Below are positions 33,216 to 44,230 of a stretch of DNA of 64,000 nt, in pieces. Position numbers and translations under genes: made by a program. Position 1 is the first letter of the stretch, and each line of letters starts with the position of its first letter. A model generated the notes under the pieces. The model saw nothing but the letters and a program-made list of their open reading frames with translations. It was not told where the DNA came from and made no database searches. Source of the DNA: Entamoeba invadens IP1 (taxonomy: Eukaryota; Evosea; Mastigamoebida; Endamoebidae); contig NW_004440426.1 of the NCBI RefSeq assembly GCF_000330505.1, positions 477,728-541,727 on the forward strand, written 5' to 3'.

Positions 33216-33898
33216 GACAAATTAAACTGTAAATAATTATAAAGAGTTTAAATAAACCCCTTTAACAAACAAAACGAACACACAAATATTTAATATAATT
33301 CATAAACAAATATTATTATCATTATATATTCATTTAATAACTTTATTTTATTTTTGTCAACAATAACAATTTTATTTATTAATTGCTTTAATTTGTATTT
33401 ATTATTTAAATATTTATTTTGAATTTAACATTAATAAAATAATAAACATTAAATAATGTCGTATTTTACTTATTTTATCTTATAATTATATAATTGTTTT
33501 TAAACTTTTACAAATTATATTATGTTTATATTTATTAAACATTATTTTTACGTTTAAATTATAAATTATCATGAAAGTGTTTATTTGTTTTAAAACATTT
33601 ATGAACAAACTGTTTTATGTTTTTTAATAGTACTCTTATCGTAAATCTATAGTTTCTTTTTTGATGAATTTTGGAAATTATTTTTAATTAATAAAAACCC
33701 TTTTGAAATTTAACACAATTTCCATTTAAAAAAACGGGCGAATATTTTGGATAAATAAAAAATGGCAAAATTGACTTTTGGTTTTTTCTATAAAATGACA
33801 TTTTTAAAAAATATCAGTAAAATTAACTATTAAATAATTTGCTTTTATGGTACAAATTGTGATTTACACAATTTACTTTTTTTGCCATTTTATATATA
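33216..33898. other. AT-rich spacer before the mariner element
   Basis: No gene. It contains a loose inverted pair around 33763 and 33880 (AAATGGCAAAA against TTTTGCCATTT) of uncertain meaning; the right end of the second hAT-like element may lie here. Confidence 0.45.
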
Positions 33899-33900
33899 TA

Positions 33901-34331
33901 CAGTGCTCATTGGTTTCAAATTGATAATATTTTTTAATAAATCGATTATGTTTTTATATTTATCGACAGTATTTTTTATGGTTTATATTGTATTTAATGA
34001 ATTATATTACTTTTAATGAAATAGATTGTGTTTTTTATAAATTATATAGCATTTGATGAAATAGACTGTGTTTTTTATAAATTATATGGCATTTTTCTAA
34101 TTTATACAACATTTTTAGTAAAATCAATAGTTTTTTTCTAAAATATATAGGATTTTTGATAACTTATATAACTTTTGTTTGAAAATATTTTGCTTTTTTT
34201 ACAAATTATTGGATATTCCCGAATATTAGGAATAAAAATACACATAATAAGCAAGTTATTATTTGTTAAAAATACTTAATATGTAACTATATTTATACTA
34301 TTATATAACTAAATTTTAATCTATTCTTATT
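33901..34331. repeat. left long terminal inverted repeat of mariner element
   Basis: Pairs with 35900-36329 with few mismatches. It holds two to three copies of a subrepeat of about 45 bp (around 34013-34100). Confidence 0.85.
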
Positions 34332-34523
34332 GTTTATTTTAATACAAATTTTTACAATTATGATACATGATAAAAATAATTAATTTATAATATAACTTTA
34401 TCAATAATTATTACAAATATTTTATTATTGAATATATAATTATATATATTATATATTATATATATCATTATAATAGACTAATAAATGAACTATATTAACC
34501 ATACATTGTTTAAAAACATTTGA

Positions 34524-35824
34524 TTAAATATTTTCTTGGTTATACACTCGAGGCCACACAATTTCCCTAACATTTTCAAAACAACTTTGGCACTCTTCTG
34601 GTTTAATAGTTAAAAAACCATCTCTGATTTTTTCAAGAAAATTTTCGATGCCATTCCAAGTTCTCACATTTTTTTTCAACCCTGCTTTTCCAGATCCCAA
34701 ATATATTTTCAATTGGGTTTAGTGCTGGTGAGTACGCAGCATTAAATACGACAGTGTGGTTTGTATTATCTAGCATTCTTCTCATAGTGTTGTGAATATC
34801 ACAATTATCCACCCAAAAAAACGCATTGTCTTTGTTTTATATCATACTCATGAATTAGGTACCGGAAGTAGTCTTCGAACGAATTTAATGTGTTTGTTCC
34901 ACAAACCACATTGCAATAAGAGAGTCCGTCACAATCAACTGCGCATATGGAGGTGAGGCGAAGACCACCTTTTGATTTTGTGATGAAGGCTTCCTTCCCT
35001 CTAACTGACCAGCCATATGCAGGAGTTGATGCTACAGCCCAACTGGTTTCATCTATACAAACCCAACGTGCTCCACCTGTTATATAACCCCTTAGAGCGT
35101 TTACTGCTGCAATTCTTTTTTCTTTATTATCTGGCGTGTTGCTTGTTGGCCCTCTTGTCTTTGTTCTTTTGAAAGAAAAAATAGGGACTTCTCTCTCTTC
35201 ACCTGTTGCTGTTTTACCAGTCATGAAATTTCCAATTGATGATATCGAAGGTGCATAAAGATCAATGTCCTCTTTAGTAACAGCAACCTTGGATATTTTT
35301 GGAATATCCAAAATTATTTCATCAACATCTTCTTCTTCGCGTAATTTTTCTTCTTGTGCTATCATTTTTCTAATTGAAGTTATTTTTGTTGTTGTGTCTT
35401 CTTCAATGGCTTTTTCTACCAATTTTTGAAAAGGTAAAGTACGGCTTTGTCTTCTATAATGATTTTTTGGATATATTGATATCCCTTTTCTTAACATTGA
35501 AAGATACTTTTCAATGTTTATTTTTTTAATCCCAATTATTTCTGAATATCGTGAAGCATTCATGTTATCACCATTTTTACTCCATAGTTCAACCAAAGAA
35601 TTTCTTTGATCAATTGTAACACGAGAATAAGGTCGTGTATTTATTTTCTTCTTTTTTGAATCCAATTTTCGGGGCCGACCCCGTGATCTTTTTTGAAGAG
35701 GTGGGATATCTCGATGGGGCAACATTACAGGTTGTACAGGTTGCCCTTGCATGGATAATGGTGCATTTTCATGATAGTCGTTTCTTGCTCCTGGATCTCT
35801 TCTGTCGATATAATCCAATTGCAT
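34524..35824 (-). pseudogene. Tc1/mariner-type transposase with two homopolymer frameshifts
   Basis: ATG at 35824. The N-terminus has an AT-hook-like KRSRGRPRKLD, followed by a helix-turn-helix region (RVTIDQRNSLVELWS). The catalytic core reads ARWVCIDETSWAV (first Asp), then after a shift on a 7-base run at 34814-34820 NAFFWVDNCDIHNTM (second Asp) and NAAYSPALNPIENIFGIWK (Glu). A second shift on an A8 run near 34673 leads to the last 60 residues ending TAA at 34524. The count between the second Asp and the Glu is 32 residues, read in a single unbroken frame. Only two single-base events separate this from a full protein of about 430 residues. Confidence 0.85.
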
Positions 35825-35899
35825 GATATCATTTTTTGCCCGTTATTTAAATATACATAATTATGTTAAAAAAATATCCTCATTGTGAAGAGGTTCTAA

Positions 35900-36329
35900 A
35901 TAAAAATAGATTAAAATTTAGTTATATAATAGTATAAATATAGTTACATATTAAGTATTTTTAACAAATAATAACTTGCTTATTATGTGTATTTTTATTC
36001 CTAATATTCGGGAATATCCAATAATTTGTAAAAAAAGCAAAATATTTTCAAACAAAAGTTATATAAGTTATCAAAAATCCTATATATTTTAGAAAAAAAC
36101 TATTGATTTTACTAAAAATGTTGTATAAATTAGAAAAATGCCATATAATTTATAAAAAACACAGTCTATTTCATCAAATGCTATATAATTTATAAAAAAC
36201 ACAATCTATTTCATTAAAAGTAATATAATTCATTAAATACAATATAAACCATAAAAAATACTGTCGATAAATATAAAAACATAATCGATTTATTAAAAAA
36301 TATTATCAATTTGAAACCAATGAGCACTG
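35900..36329. repeat. right long terminal inverted repeat of mariner element
   Basis: Reverse complement of 33901-34331; ends CACTG followed by TA. Confidence 0.85.
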
Positions 36330-36331
36330 TA

Positions 36332-37149
36332 TTGTCATTGAAAAATAACGGACATTAACCATAATACACCATATAATTGTTTTGCCTCATATTTTCATTT
36401 GGTTGGCTAAATCAATGCATTTCTGGTAACATTTTAAAAAATAAACATGATATGTCTAATACTGCTTAGAGAATGGAAAAAATGAAAATTCGTAAAAAAA
36501 TAAAAATCTTAGTCAATTTTAATGTAAATATGATAATTTTTATTATAATTTTTTAAAAAAAGCTAGACACCCTGGAACGACGGCTCTATATATTTTTATA
36601 GTAAATTGTTATAAATTATAGTAAAAAAGTGATTTTTTGTTGAAGTTGGGATGAACAAAGGTTCACTTTTTTGCTTGATCCTTTCAGAAACAAGTCACGG
36701 TTCAATGGAAAAGTCAGATCAAATATTTATTGAGATGTCTACAACTTATTACAATAATAAAATTGATTATAAAATAAAACCAAATCGCATTATAAAACAT
36801 ACTGGTCTGGAATATTCAACATCAATTGCATCATAAAATAACAAAAAAGTAAATATTCATAGACTTTGAGGTGTCTTGAAATTTCAATATGCAATTGATC
36901 TCAAAAACAATAACAAGGGAAATTAAATAGATTTTTTGTAAACTTTGAAAAATACAAAAATTTAAAAAATTGGGTTTTGCTATTTTTTTCTACAATACAA
37001 AAAGATAAGACGAAAAGACACTTTTGTTTGTTCCGACTTTGAAAAATAAATCTAAGAGAACATAAGTGTAAAATATACAAAAAATATCTAAAATACATTT
37101 TCAAAAGTATCAAAAATAACAAAATCGAGTAAATTTTATAAAATCAACT
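36332..37149. other. AT-rich spacer, nothing recognised
   Basis: No credible gene; the 61-codon open frame at 36651 has no recognisable features. Confidence 0.45.
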
Positions 37150-37386
37150 TTAAAAATAAAAGTTGTCGCATTTAAATAAAATTTGATCACCATGAGGTTT
37201 TATGGTCATCCATTGAATTTCACGTCGTGCCACTGTCAAGGAAGCAAGATATGAATTGATTGTTTGTAATTTGAATTTTTTATCATTTTCAACATAAACA
37301 AAGGCAAAACGTGTTTCATGCAATCTATTTAGAATATAAAGATTTGGTAAATAATTGCTTATTTTGCATTCACTGTTTATGCATTT
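37150..37386 (-). pseudogene. orphan coding fragment, unassigned
   Basis: A 78-codon frame without ATG, open from 37386 to TAA at 37150, with markedly more balanced base composition than its surroundings. It reads for example LHETRFAFVYVENDKKF and LASLTVARREIQWMTIKP. The RFAFVYVEN segment is reminiscent of an RNA-recognition-motif RNP1, but the rest does not support that. Probably a captured or relict gene piece. Confidence 0.4.
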
Positions 37387-38989
37387 TCAAATTATGCATT
37401 TTTGGGCAACAAACAAAAAACTTATAGTAAATGTATAGAGATAATGAAAAACAAAGAAAAACACAAGTGTAAAGATATCATTATATATACCAAAGTTGAC
37501 ACTTTAAACTATAATTTATAATAAAATAAATTAATATATTATTAATAATTTATCATGTTATTTATAATAGTTTTATAATTATAATTGTTATATATAATAG
37601 TAACAATCAACAGACATAATTTTGACACAATAACACATCAACAATTATATCTATACTACAAAGTGATTTCATCGAAGTGATAAATGATCACATTGATATA
37701 ACCATGTTGTGTAATTAAAACTATATTGTAATTTTATGCATAATTATAACAAAAATGATATAATCACCCCTTTTTATAATATTATCATTATAGAAGATAC
37801 ATAGTGTTTGTAATAAAGCGCGTTTTGACTGAAATACACAGTTTGAATTAAGCATAACAAATAAGCATTTAATTTATATAAACAGAAACACACTGCTTTA
37901 GTGAATGATCAATAAAATGATTATATGTGATATAATAAATGTAGTTGTAATATAGATAACAGTTTAAATTATATGGGTGTTAAAATCGATTACAAACTAT
38001 ATTTATAATATTAGTTTACCATGAATAATATAGAGTCTAGAATAATAATATAATAATAATAAAATAATAATTTATTTTTTCTAATGATAATAATGTTAAA
38101 ATAATGTTATTTAAACACACCAAATAACAAAAATATTAAAATAATTTTTGTTTTAAAAGGGATAATTTTAAAGAATATTTTAAATTAACGACTATCTGTT
38201 ATTCCACGACAATGGATCAATTAAAAAAAAGGCAGACAATTGTCACTTATTATATTATTAACAATTATAGTTAAAAATATTAGATAATTTATAATGTATT
38301 GTTTATTCAATTGATTTTGTAACGAATTGTGTTTTGTGTTTTTAAATAAAAGTTTTCGTTCGAAATTTTTAAAAATAAATACAGTAAGGTTTCCCCATTT
38401 TGTTCAATTGTTTTACTTCATGCAAGACATTTATAGTAATTTTTAAACAATGAATACTATTTTAACAAATTAAATGCAAAGAACATTTTTGCGTTTTTAT
38501 TTGAAAATTGCTAAACAATAAAATGGTTTAAATTAATTAAAATTACTAATTAAATCTTACATAAAACAACTTTACTTGCTACAAACAAAAAAGTTTGTGA
38601 TAAAACAAAGAAAATACTTGACATAAATTTGAATAAACACGATTATTGAGTTGGTTATTTCAAGTTTTGTTATAAATAAATTTACCGTTTAAAGTTGCAT
38701 TATTTTAAACAACAATGTGCAAAACCACTTTATAATCAAAAATTATCATTTTTTAATCCTTATATCCCGAAAAAACATTTGAATATCGAATAAATATCGT
38801 AAATCAACATTAAATAATTGTGCGAAATAACACAAAAATTTCTTGTTATATTTGGAATTAAAATTTCAAAAAATAAATAGTTGCTTTTTACCATAAATAA
38901 CTTTGCCGCCTTGCATTTAATTTGACGAAAAAATGCAAAAATCTGCCTCATCATTAGAACTCGAAAAATAAAACAAATTTTCAAACAGC
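37387..38989. other. AT-rich region without recognisable gene
   Basis: 1.6 kb, extremely A/T rich, no coding frame or transposon ends recognised. Confidence 0.45.
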
Positions 38990-39257
38990 GAAGTCATCAC
39001 CATTGGAAATGAGAGATTCAGACGCCCAGAAGCACTCTTTCAGCCATCATTCCTTGTTACGGAAGCATCAAGTATCCACGAAACAATTTACAACTCAATC
39101 ATGAAATGCGATGTCGACATCAGAAAGGACTTGTATGAAAACATCGTTTTGTCTGGTGGAAAATCAATCAAAAAATCAACGACAGACAAGAGAAGGAGAT
39201 GGTTGCAAATGAAAAACGAATAAGCATTATCAAGGCTGTTCATTCTTGGCTCAATTT
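38990..39257 (+). pseudogene. actin gene fragment
   Basis: From 38990 the + strand reads [20 protein letters not shown] and then [20 protein letters not shown], followed by [10 protein letters not shown], unmistakably actin at about residues 245-305 of 375. After SGG the match shifts frame and continues weakly as INDRQEKEM. Neither the first 240 residues nor the C-terminus is present, and there are substitutions at positions invariant in actins. It is a truncated pseudogene embedded between transposons, missed by start-codon-based gene finding because it has no ATG. Confidence 0.9.
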
Positions 39258-39771
39258 AATTATATTCATATTGGTTTTTATTTGGTTTAGTTTTAATATT
39301 ATTATAATTATTGTTATAATCAATTATAATATATATAATAAATTTACTATCAGTTATATTATTCAAAGGTTGATTTTTTATAGTTTATTTATAAATGAAA
39401 TTCCATACAATTTATTATTCTTTTGTCACGCATTGTATAATGTATCCAAAACTGCTATTTTTCTCGACTTAAATTGGTGTTTTATAGCGTTGTTTTACCA
39501 TATGAGATAATTATTTTAATGTCATTGTTGTGTTAGATGAATAACAAACAAAATTAATAGTAAATAACGGGTTTATATCGTAATATTTTGTTGTTATTTC
39601 ATTCTCTAAGTATTTTTAGTTTGAGTGGAATCCCGTTTTTTTATTTCAACAACTATATTTCTGTTATGTTGTTATTTTATTTTGGTTTGAACCAATCTTA
39701 TTGGTTATATCAAACCTACAATCTTGCACACTTTTTAAGTGTTTTTTATTTTGTTTTTTAAAAAACTTGAA
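39258..39771. other. spacer between actin fragment and pogo-like element
   Basis: AT-rich; the open frame at 39199-39510 is the tail of the actin fragment running into non-coding sequence. Confidence 0.45.
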
Positions 39772-40159
39772 TAGAGTACTTGCTACAACGTTGTACACTA
39801 CTCAAACGTTGTTCACTTAGTCTTGTATTTTTAGAATTAAAGAAGTTTCTAACAATAATTAAATTATTAGCAAAATATGAATAAGTTAACCATCAAAACT
39901 TTATATTTAATAATTATTATTTTTCAACCTTTAAACAATTGATAAATAAACGATAATGTTGGAAAGGGTTAACTTAAAGAAAAAGAATGGTTGACACAAA
40001 AATCCCACATTTTGATAATTTTTTGGACTCCTTTTTTGTAAATTTCCGATTTTTACCAAACATGCTTTTATTATATAATCTAACAAAACAATTAACAATG
40101 AGTGAAACGAATTACCGAATTCATCCCTTTCGACTCGAGTGGAGCTTAATTTTAATTCC

Positions 40160-40259
40160 NNNNNNNNNNNNNNNNNNNNNNNNNNNNNNNNNNNNNNNNN
40201 NNNNNNNNNNNNNNNNNNNNNNNNNNNNNNNNNNNNNNNNNNNNNNNNNNNNNNNNNNN
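40160..40259. other. assembly gap (100 N)
   Basis: Exactly 100 N inside the pogo-like element; it removes the 5' end of the transposase gene. Confidence 0.98.
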
Positions 40260-41511
40260 TTCTCTTGCTAGACAACCTCGAGGGACATCTGGAAGACGTG
40301 CAATTTTCAACACTGAAGAAATCGAATCTCTTGTAACTTTCGTGAAGAAACGAGAAGGAGACCAGGATCCTGCGGGTTATTCTGATTTGTTGTGGTTCGT
40401 TAGTAATACGCTTGGACGTGATGATGTGACTGTGAAAGCATTTTATAACTTTGTCAACAAGGAAAGGAGAATCATGACCACCAAAGCAAAGCCAATGGAA
40501 GAAGAACGCATCGAAGTGAGCAGAGAATCCATCGACACTTATTTTGATTACTTGGAAACAAATATAACTGGTCTACCCACTGGATTTATATTTAATTGTG
40601 ACGAATCTGGTTACCAACAATGGGTCGACAAAACGTCAAAGACTGTCATTGTTTCTTCAACATCAAGTGGGGAAAACATGCACTTCCCACTCAATGGAAA
40701 CGGAGAAAGAACCACAATGATGGGATGTGTTTGTATGGATGGAACTACCACTGTTCCTTTTTTCATCGTACCCAATGTATCAATTGAAAAAGAGTTGATG
40801 GAGATGGGAATCACCAAGAGTACAGCTTGTATTAAATATTCCAAGAAAGCTTTTATAAACAACATGTTGTTCAAAGAATGGCTTAAATGCATTTTTCTCC
40901 CAACTATATCAACAAAAAGAAAAATGCAAAAATACACAGGACCTGCTGGTCTTATTATAGACGGGTTCGGTTCTCATATTGACACTGAAGCGGTTTCATT
41001 ACTCACAAGTCATAATGTGAAGATATTTCTTCTGCCATCCCACTCGAGTCACCTTTTACAAATGCTTGATGTTGGGGTGTATGGAAATCAAAAGAGGGTC
41101 ATTAATACCGAAAAAGTTTTCATGAAGACTGAGTACAATAACATGTCGTACAACTCAGTCCAAATAATATCAATTGTTAACTCTTGGCAAAAGGTAACAA
41201 CCACTAAAAATGTTATTTCATCTTTTATAGCTTGTGGGTTGGTGCCTCGCCTTTTGAACAACTTGAAGACAGTTTGTGAGGTGGTGAGACAGAGTTGCAG
41301 CAAGATAGACTTTTATCTAAATACAGAAGAACTAACCTCCCTCAAAGAGCAGCTGGCTTTTACAATTTCCAATATGGAGCTTGTCACTAAAAAGGCACTT
41401 AAAGAACTTCGTCTAAAATATCGTGGAGTTCAATACTCAGTTCTCGAAACCAGGTTTGGACTGATTCTTTTCAAAGCCAAGAGAGTGAAACTTACCAATT
41501 ATAATGAATGA
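40260..41511 (+). CDS. pogo/jerky-type (DDE_1) transposase, 5' truncated by gap
   Basis: Open without interruption from the gap edge to TGA at 41509, about 416 codons. The first visible part (RQPRGTSGRRAIFNTEEI) matches the linker between the DNA-binding and catalytic domains of the other pogo-type gene at 24558. Catalytic residues: FIFNCDESGYQQWV (first Asp), LIIDGFGSHIDTEA (second Asp) and LLPSHSSHLLQMLDVGVYGN (third Asp). The visible part has no stop or frame break, unlike every other transposase in the window, so this copy may be recently active. The start codon and helix-turn-helix must lie in or left of the gap. Confidence 0.85.
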
Positions 41512-42562
41512 AAGTTGATTCATTGTTTTGATAAATATTAACTTTTTAAATACATTTAAAAAATATAACGGAAACTAAAAATTTAAAAACACTAAAAACT
41601 TAAAGTAAAATCAATAAGAGTTTTTTTACCGATAAAAATTAGACACTTAATTGATAAAAAAACATTATCTAAAAAACTATAATATAATCAAAAAAGAACT
41701 ATTAAAATTAAAAACAATTATAATTTGCAATTAGGAAAACCGAGTGAATAACAAGGCCAAAATAATGGAGTTTATCTACTATTTCTGACATTATAAAATT
41801 TAAACCCTATCCTTGAACTGTGAAACATTAAAAGGTTTGTTGTTTATCTTGACAGAAAAGAATTAAAAGAAAGAGTGGTCGCTATATTTTACAACGACAC
41901 GGCGGAACACTTTATACAATAACACGAATTACGAAAACTTTATGAACACACCCGCTAAAAATACATCAAATCAAAATCACTCAGCCTTCGTATATTGAAG
42001 GTTGCATTCCCGAGAGCGTCATTTTGGTGTGGTTTGCAGCTTGTTTATCAATTATAATTGAAATTGTAAAAGATCTCGAAATTGATCGATTTCATTATTT
42101 TTATGTTTATTTAGATTTAAAAAAATTGAAATTTGTTTTTTATAAAAAGAAAAACATATTATTGAAAGTAAATGTTATTGTTAAATTTTCAATAATTTTT
42201 ATTTCATAATAGAATGTTCCGTATATAGTTTCAATTTAATTGGAATATTCTAAGGTGTACAACGTTTGAGTAGTGTACAACGTTGTAGCAAGTACTCTAT
42301 CTGATAATATTATTTAATCAATTTTAATTAACATTTTTATTTGTTTATGAAAACAGTTTATTTTCGTATTGTTTTTATTACTAATATTAATTTGTTAAAT
42401 TATATATTTTATTGAAGGACGAATCTTTAACAAAAACCAATTCATTTGAGTTTATGAATGATAAAATGTTTTATAAATAATTTAAAAGTTTGAATTTAAG
42501 TTGAACTATTTTATCAAATAAGTCAAAAATCATTCTAAATCGTTCATGAAAAGTCGCCAGTA

Positions 42563-44228
42563 GAGTCAGTCCGTAAACGTTGTACACTCCCCAAACATTG
42601 TACACCTCAGAATATTCTAAATAACGACTAAATCTTCCACAAAATATGTAAATCTTAAAATAGAACACCAATAACTTTACTAATAACATTTTCTTTTTCA
42701 TATTATGTTTTTCTTTTTCCAAATCAAAACGAACATAAAATCAATAAATTCATTTAATTTCAAGATCTTCACTTTTCTTGTCGAAATCAACAAACACCCC
42801 GGAAACCATGCCAAAATGACGATCTCAAGTCGAGACCGTTCAATCGGCGAGAGTTAGTTGGTTTCCACTTATTGGGTTGTATATGGGGAGGTTTTCCGTC
42901 GGGTCGTTGCGGCAAGGAGTCGCCTCTAGTTTGTTAATTTATATTTCCAATTCAATTCAATTTAATACAAAGAACAAACATCTTATGTTTTTTAGTTCAA
43001 AGATAATGTTTAAGTTCTCTAAAATCAAGGATAAAGGTCGTTGGTGTTTTGTTGGCTCTGTTATTCACTCTTTTTTCCTAATGATAAGTCTGTATTATTT
43101 CAAGGGTTTTTATAGTATAATTTATAGTTTTGTATAGAATGTTATAATATTTTTATTTATCGTTCAATTGATACACCACCATATTTTATCGGATTTAAAT
43201 TCAACTCAAATACATTTTACTGCAAGTTTTTTTCATTTTAATATTATTCGTTTCCGTTATATTTTTTAATAATAAACATTTAAAGGTTCAAAAATCCATT
43301 ATAAACCATATTTTAACTATAAAATACTTACTAATAAAACTATCAATTGTTTAATTTAAAAGTTATGATGCTTTTTGTTTTGCAATAGACTGAATAAAAA
43401 ATTTTCAAAAAAAAGTTTTAAACATGTGAGTTTTATAACACAGCTCATAAATGCTTTTTGGCAACATTATTTGAATATAGAATTACAAGAGCCAGTTGCT
43501 TTAAAAACACTTGGCTTTAGTAATCACAATAAAGGCTGAACACTTGAATTATAATTTAGTTTGATTAATGTGTTTGTGTTATTTTTTGTTGTTGTATTTT
43601 TTAAAAAAATTGAATCGTCTTATCGTTTGTTTAATGCTTTCAATAAGACGAAGCATTGTTAATGCTAACCTCTCGACTGTATTATTACAAAAAAGCTTTG
43701 AATCAATGAATTTTTTTCTATGAGTTAAAAAGATTTAAATTAAAGCATACCAGAATCCCTGATATGTTCAAACATATAATTATGTTAACTTGATGCCACA
43801 TTTTCATTTTATTGTGGTTCAAAAAGCTTATAAATTATTCATAATAAAAATTATGTCTTGCTTGTGTTGAAAAGTGTTATTTTTTAATTTTATTTACTCA
43901 TCCAGTTTTTTGTTTTCTATCTTTTCTGAACATTTTTTTTTGCTTTTGGAAATAAAAGGAAGATAAATAATAGGGTTAAATAATTACCAAAATGTGGGAT
44001 TATTAGGGTTAACATATTTTGTTTTGGAGTTGCTTTAATTCAATTATTTCTTTTTTTTACCCTTTGAAATTGTTTTAAAGCGGGAATTGCTAAAAAATTT
44101 AGTTTTAACATGGTAAACATTATTGTTATTTGCCGATAGTTTCGTTTATTGTGGGAACTTTCTATAGTTCTAAAAATATAACACCAAAAACAACGTTTGG
44201 GGAGTGTACAACGTTTACGGGCTGACTC
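42563..44228. mobile_element. 1.67-kb non-autonomous pogo-like element
   Basis: GAGTCAGTCCGTAAACG at 42563 is inverted at 44228 (about 41-43 bp arms, few mismatches), with TA on each side (42561-42562 and 44229-44230). The arms share the AAACGTTGTACACT motif and spacing with the neighbouring element at 39774-42297, so the same transposase may serve both. No transposase is visible inside. It contains a GC-richer island at about 42770-42930 that is open in one frame and may be captured sequence. Confidence 0.8.
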
Positions 44229-44230
44229 TA

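Larger units (their letters stand above)
33901..36329 (-). mobile_element. 2.43-kb Tc1/mariner element with ~430-bp inverted repeats
   Basis: Begins CAGTGCTCATTGGTTTCAAA at 33901 and ends with its reverse complement at 36329, with TA on both sides (33899-33900 and 36330-36331). The inverted arms run about 430 bases, 33901-34331 against 35900-36329, and are nearly identical, suggesting recent activity. Each arm contains internal direct repeats of a GAAATAGA-TGTGTTTTTTATAA unit, candidate multiple transposase-binding sites. The transposase lies between the arms on the minus strand. Confidence 0.9.
39774..42297 (+). mobile_element. pogo-like transposon with TA target duplication
   Basis: Left end GAGTACTTGCTACAACG (39774) and right end ending in its reverse complement at 42297. 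The arms are about 44 bp with one or two mismatches, flanked by TA at 39772-39773 and 42298-42299. Each arm carries two spaced copies of an AACGTTGTACAC-type motif, probably the transposase-binding site. The interior has an assembly gap and a long transposase frame on the + strand. Length is 2524 bp as assembled, uncertain because of the gap. Confidence 0.85.

Noticed and set aside
42838..43137. Open frame near the GC-rich island as a gene or histone fragment
   Set aside because: The short MTISSRD similarity to histone H2B is too weak, and the surrounding residues do not align.
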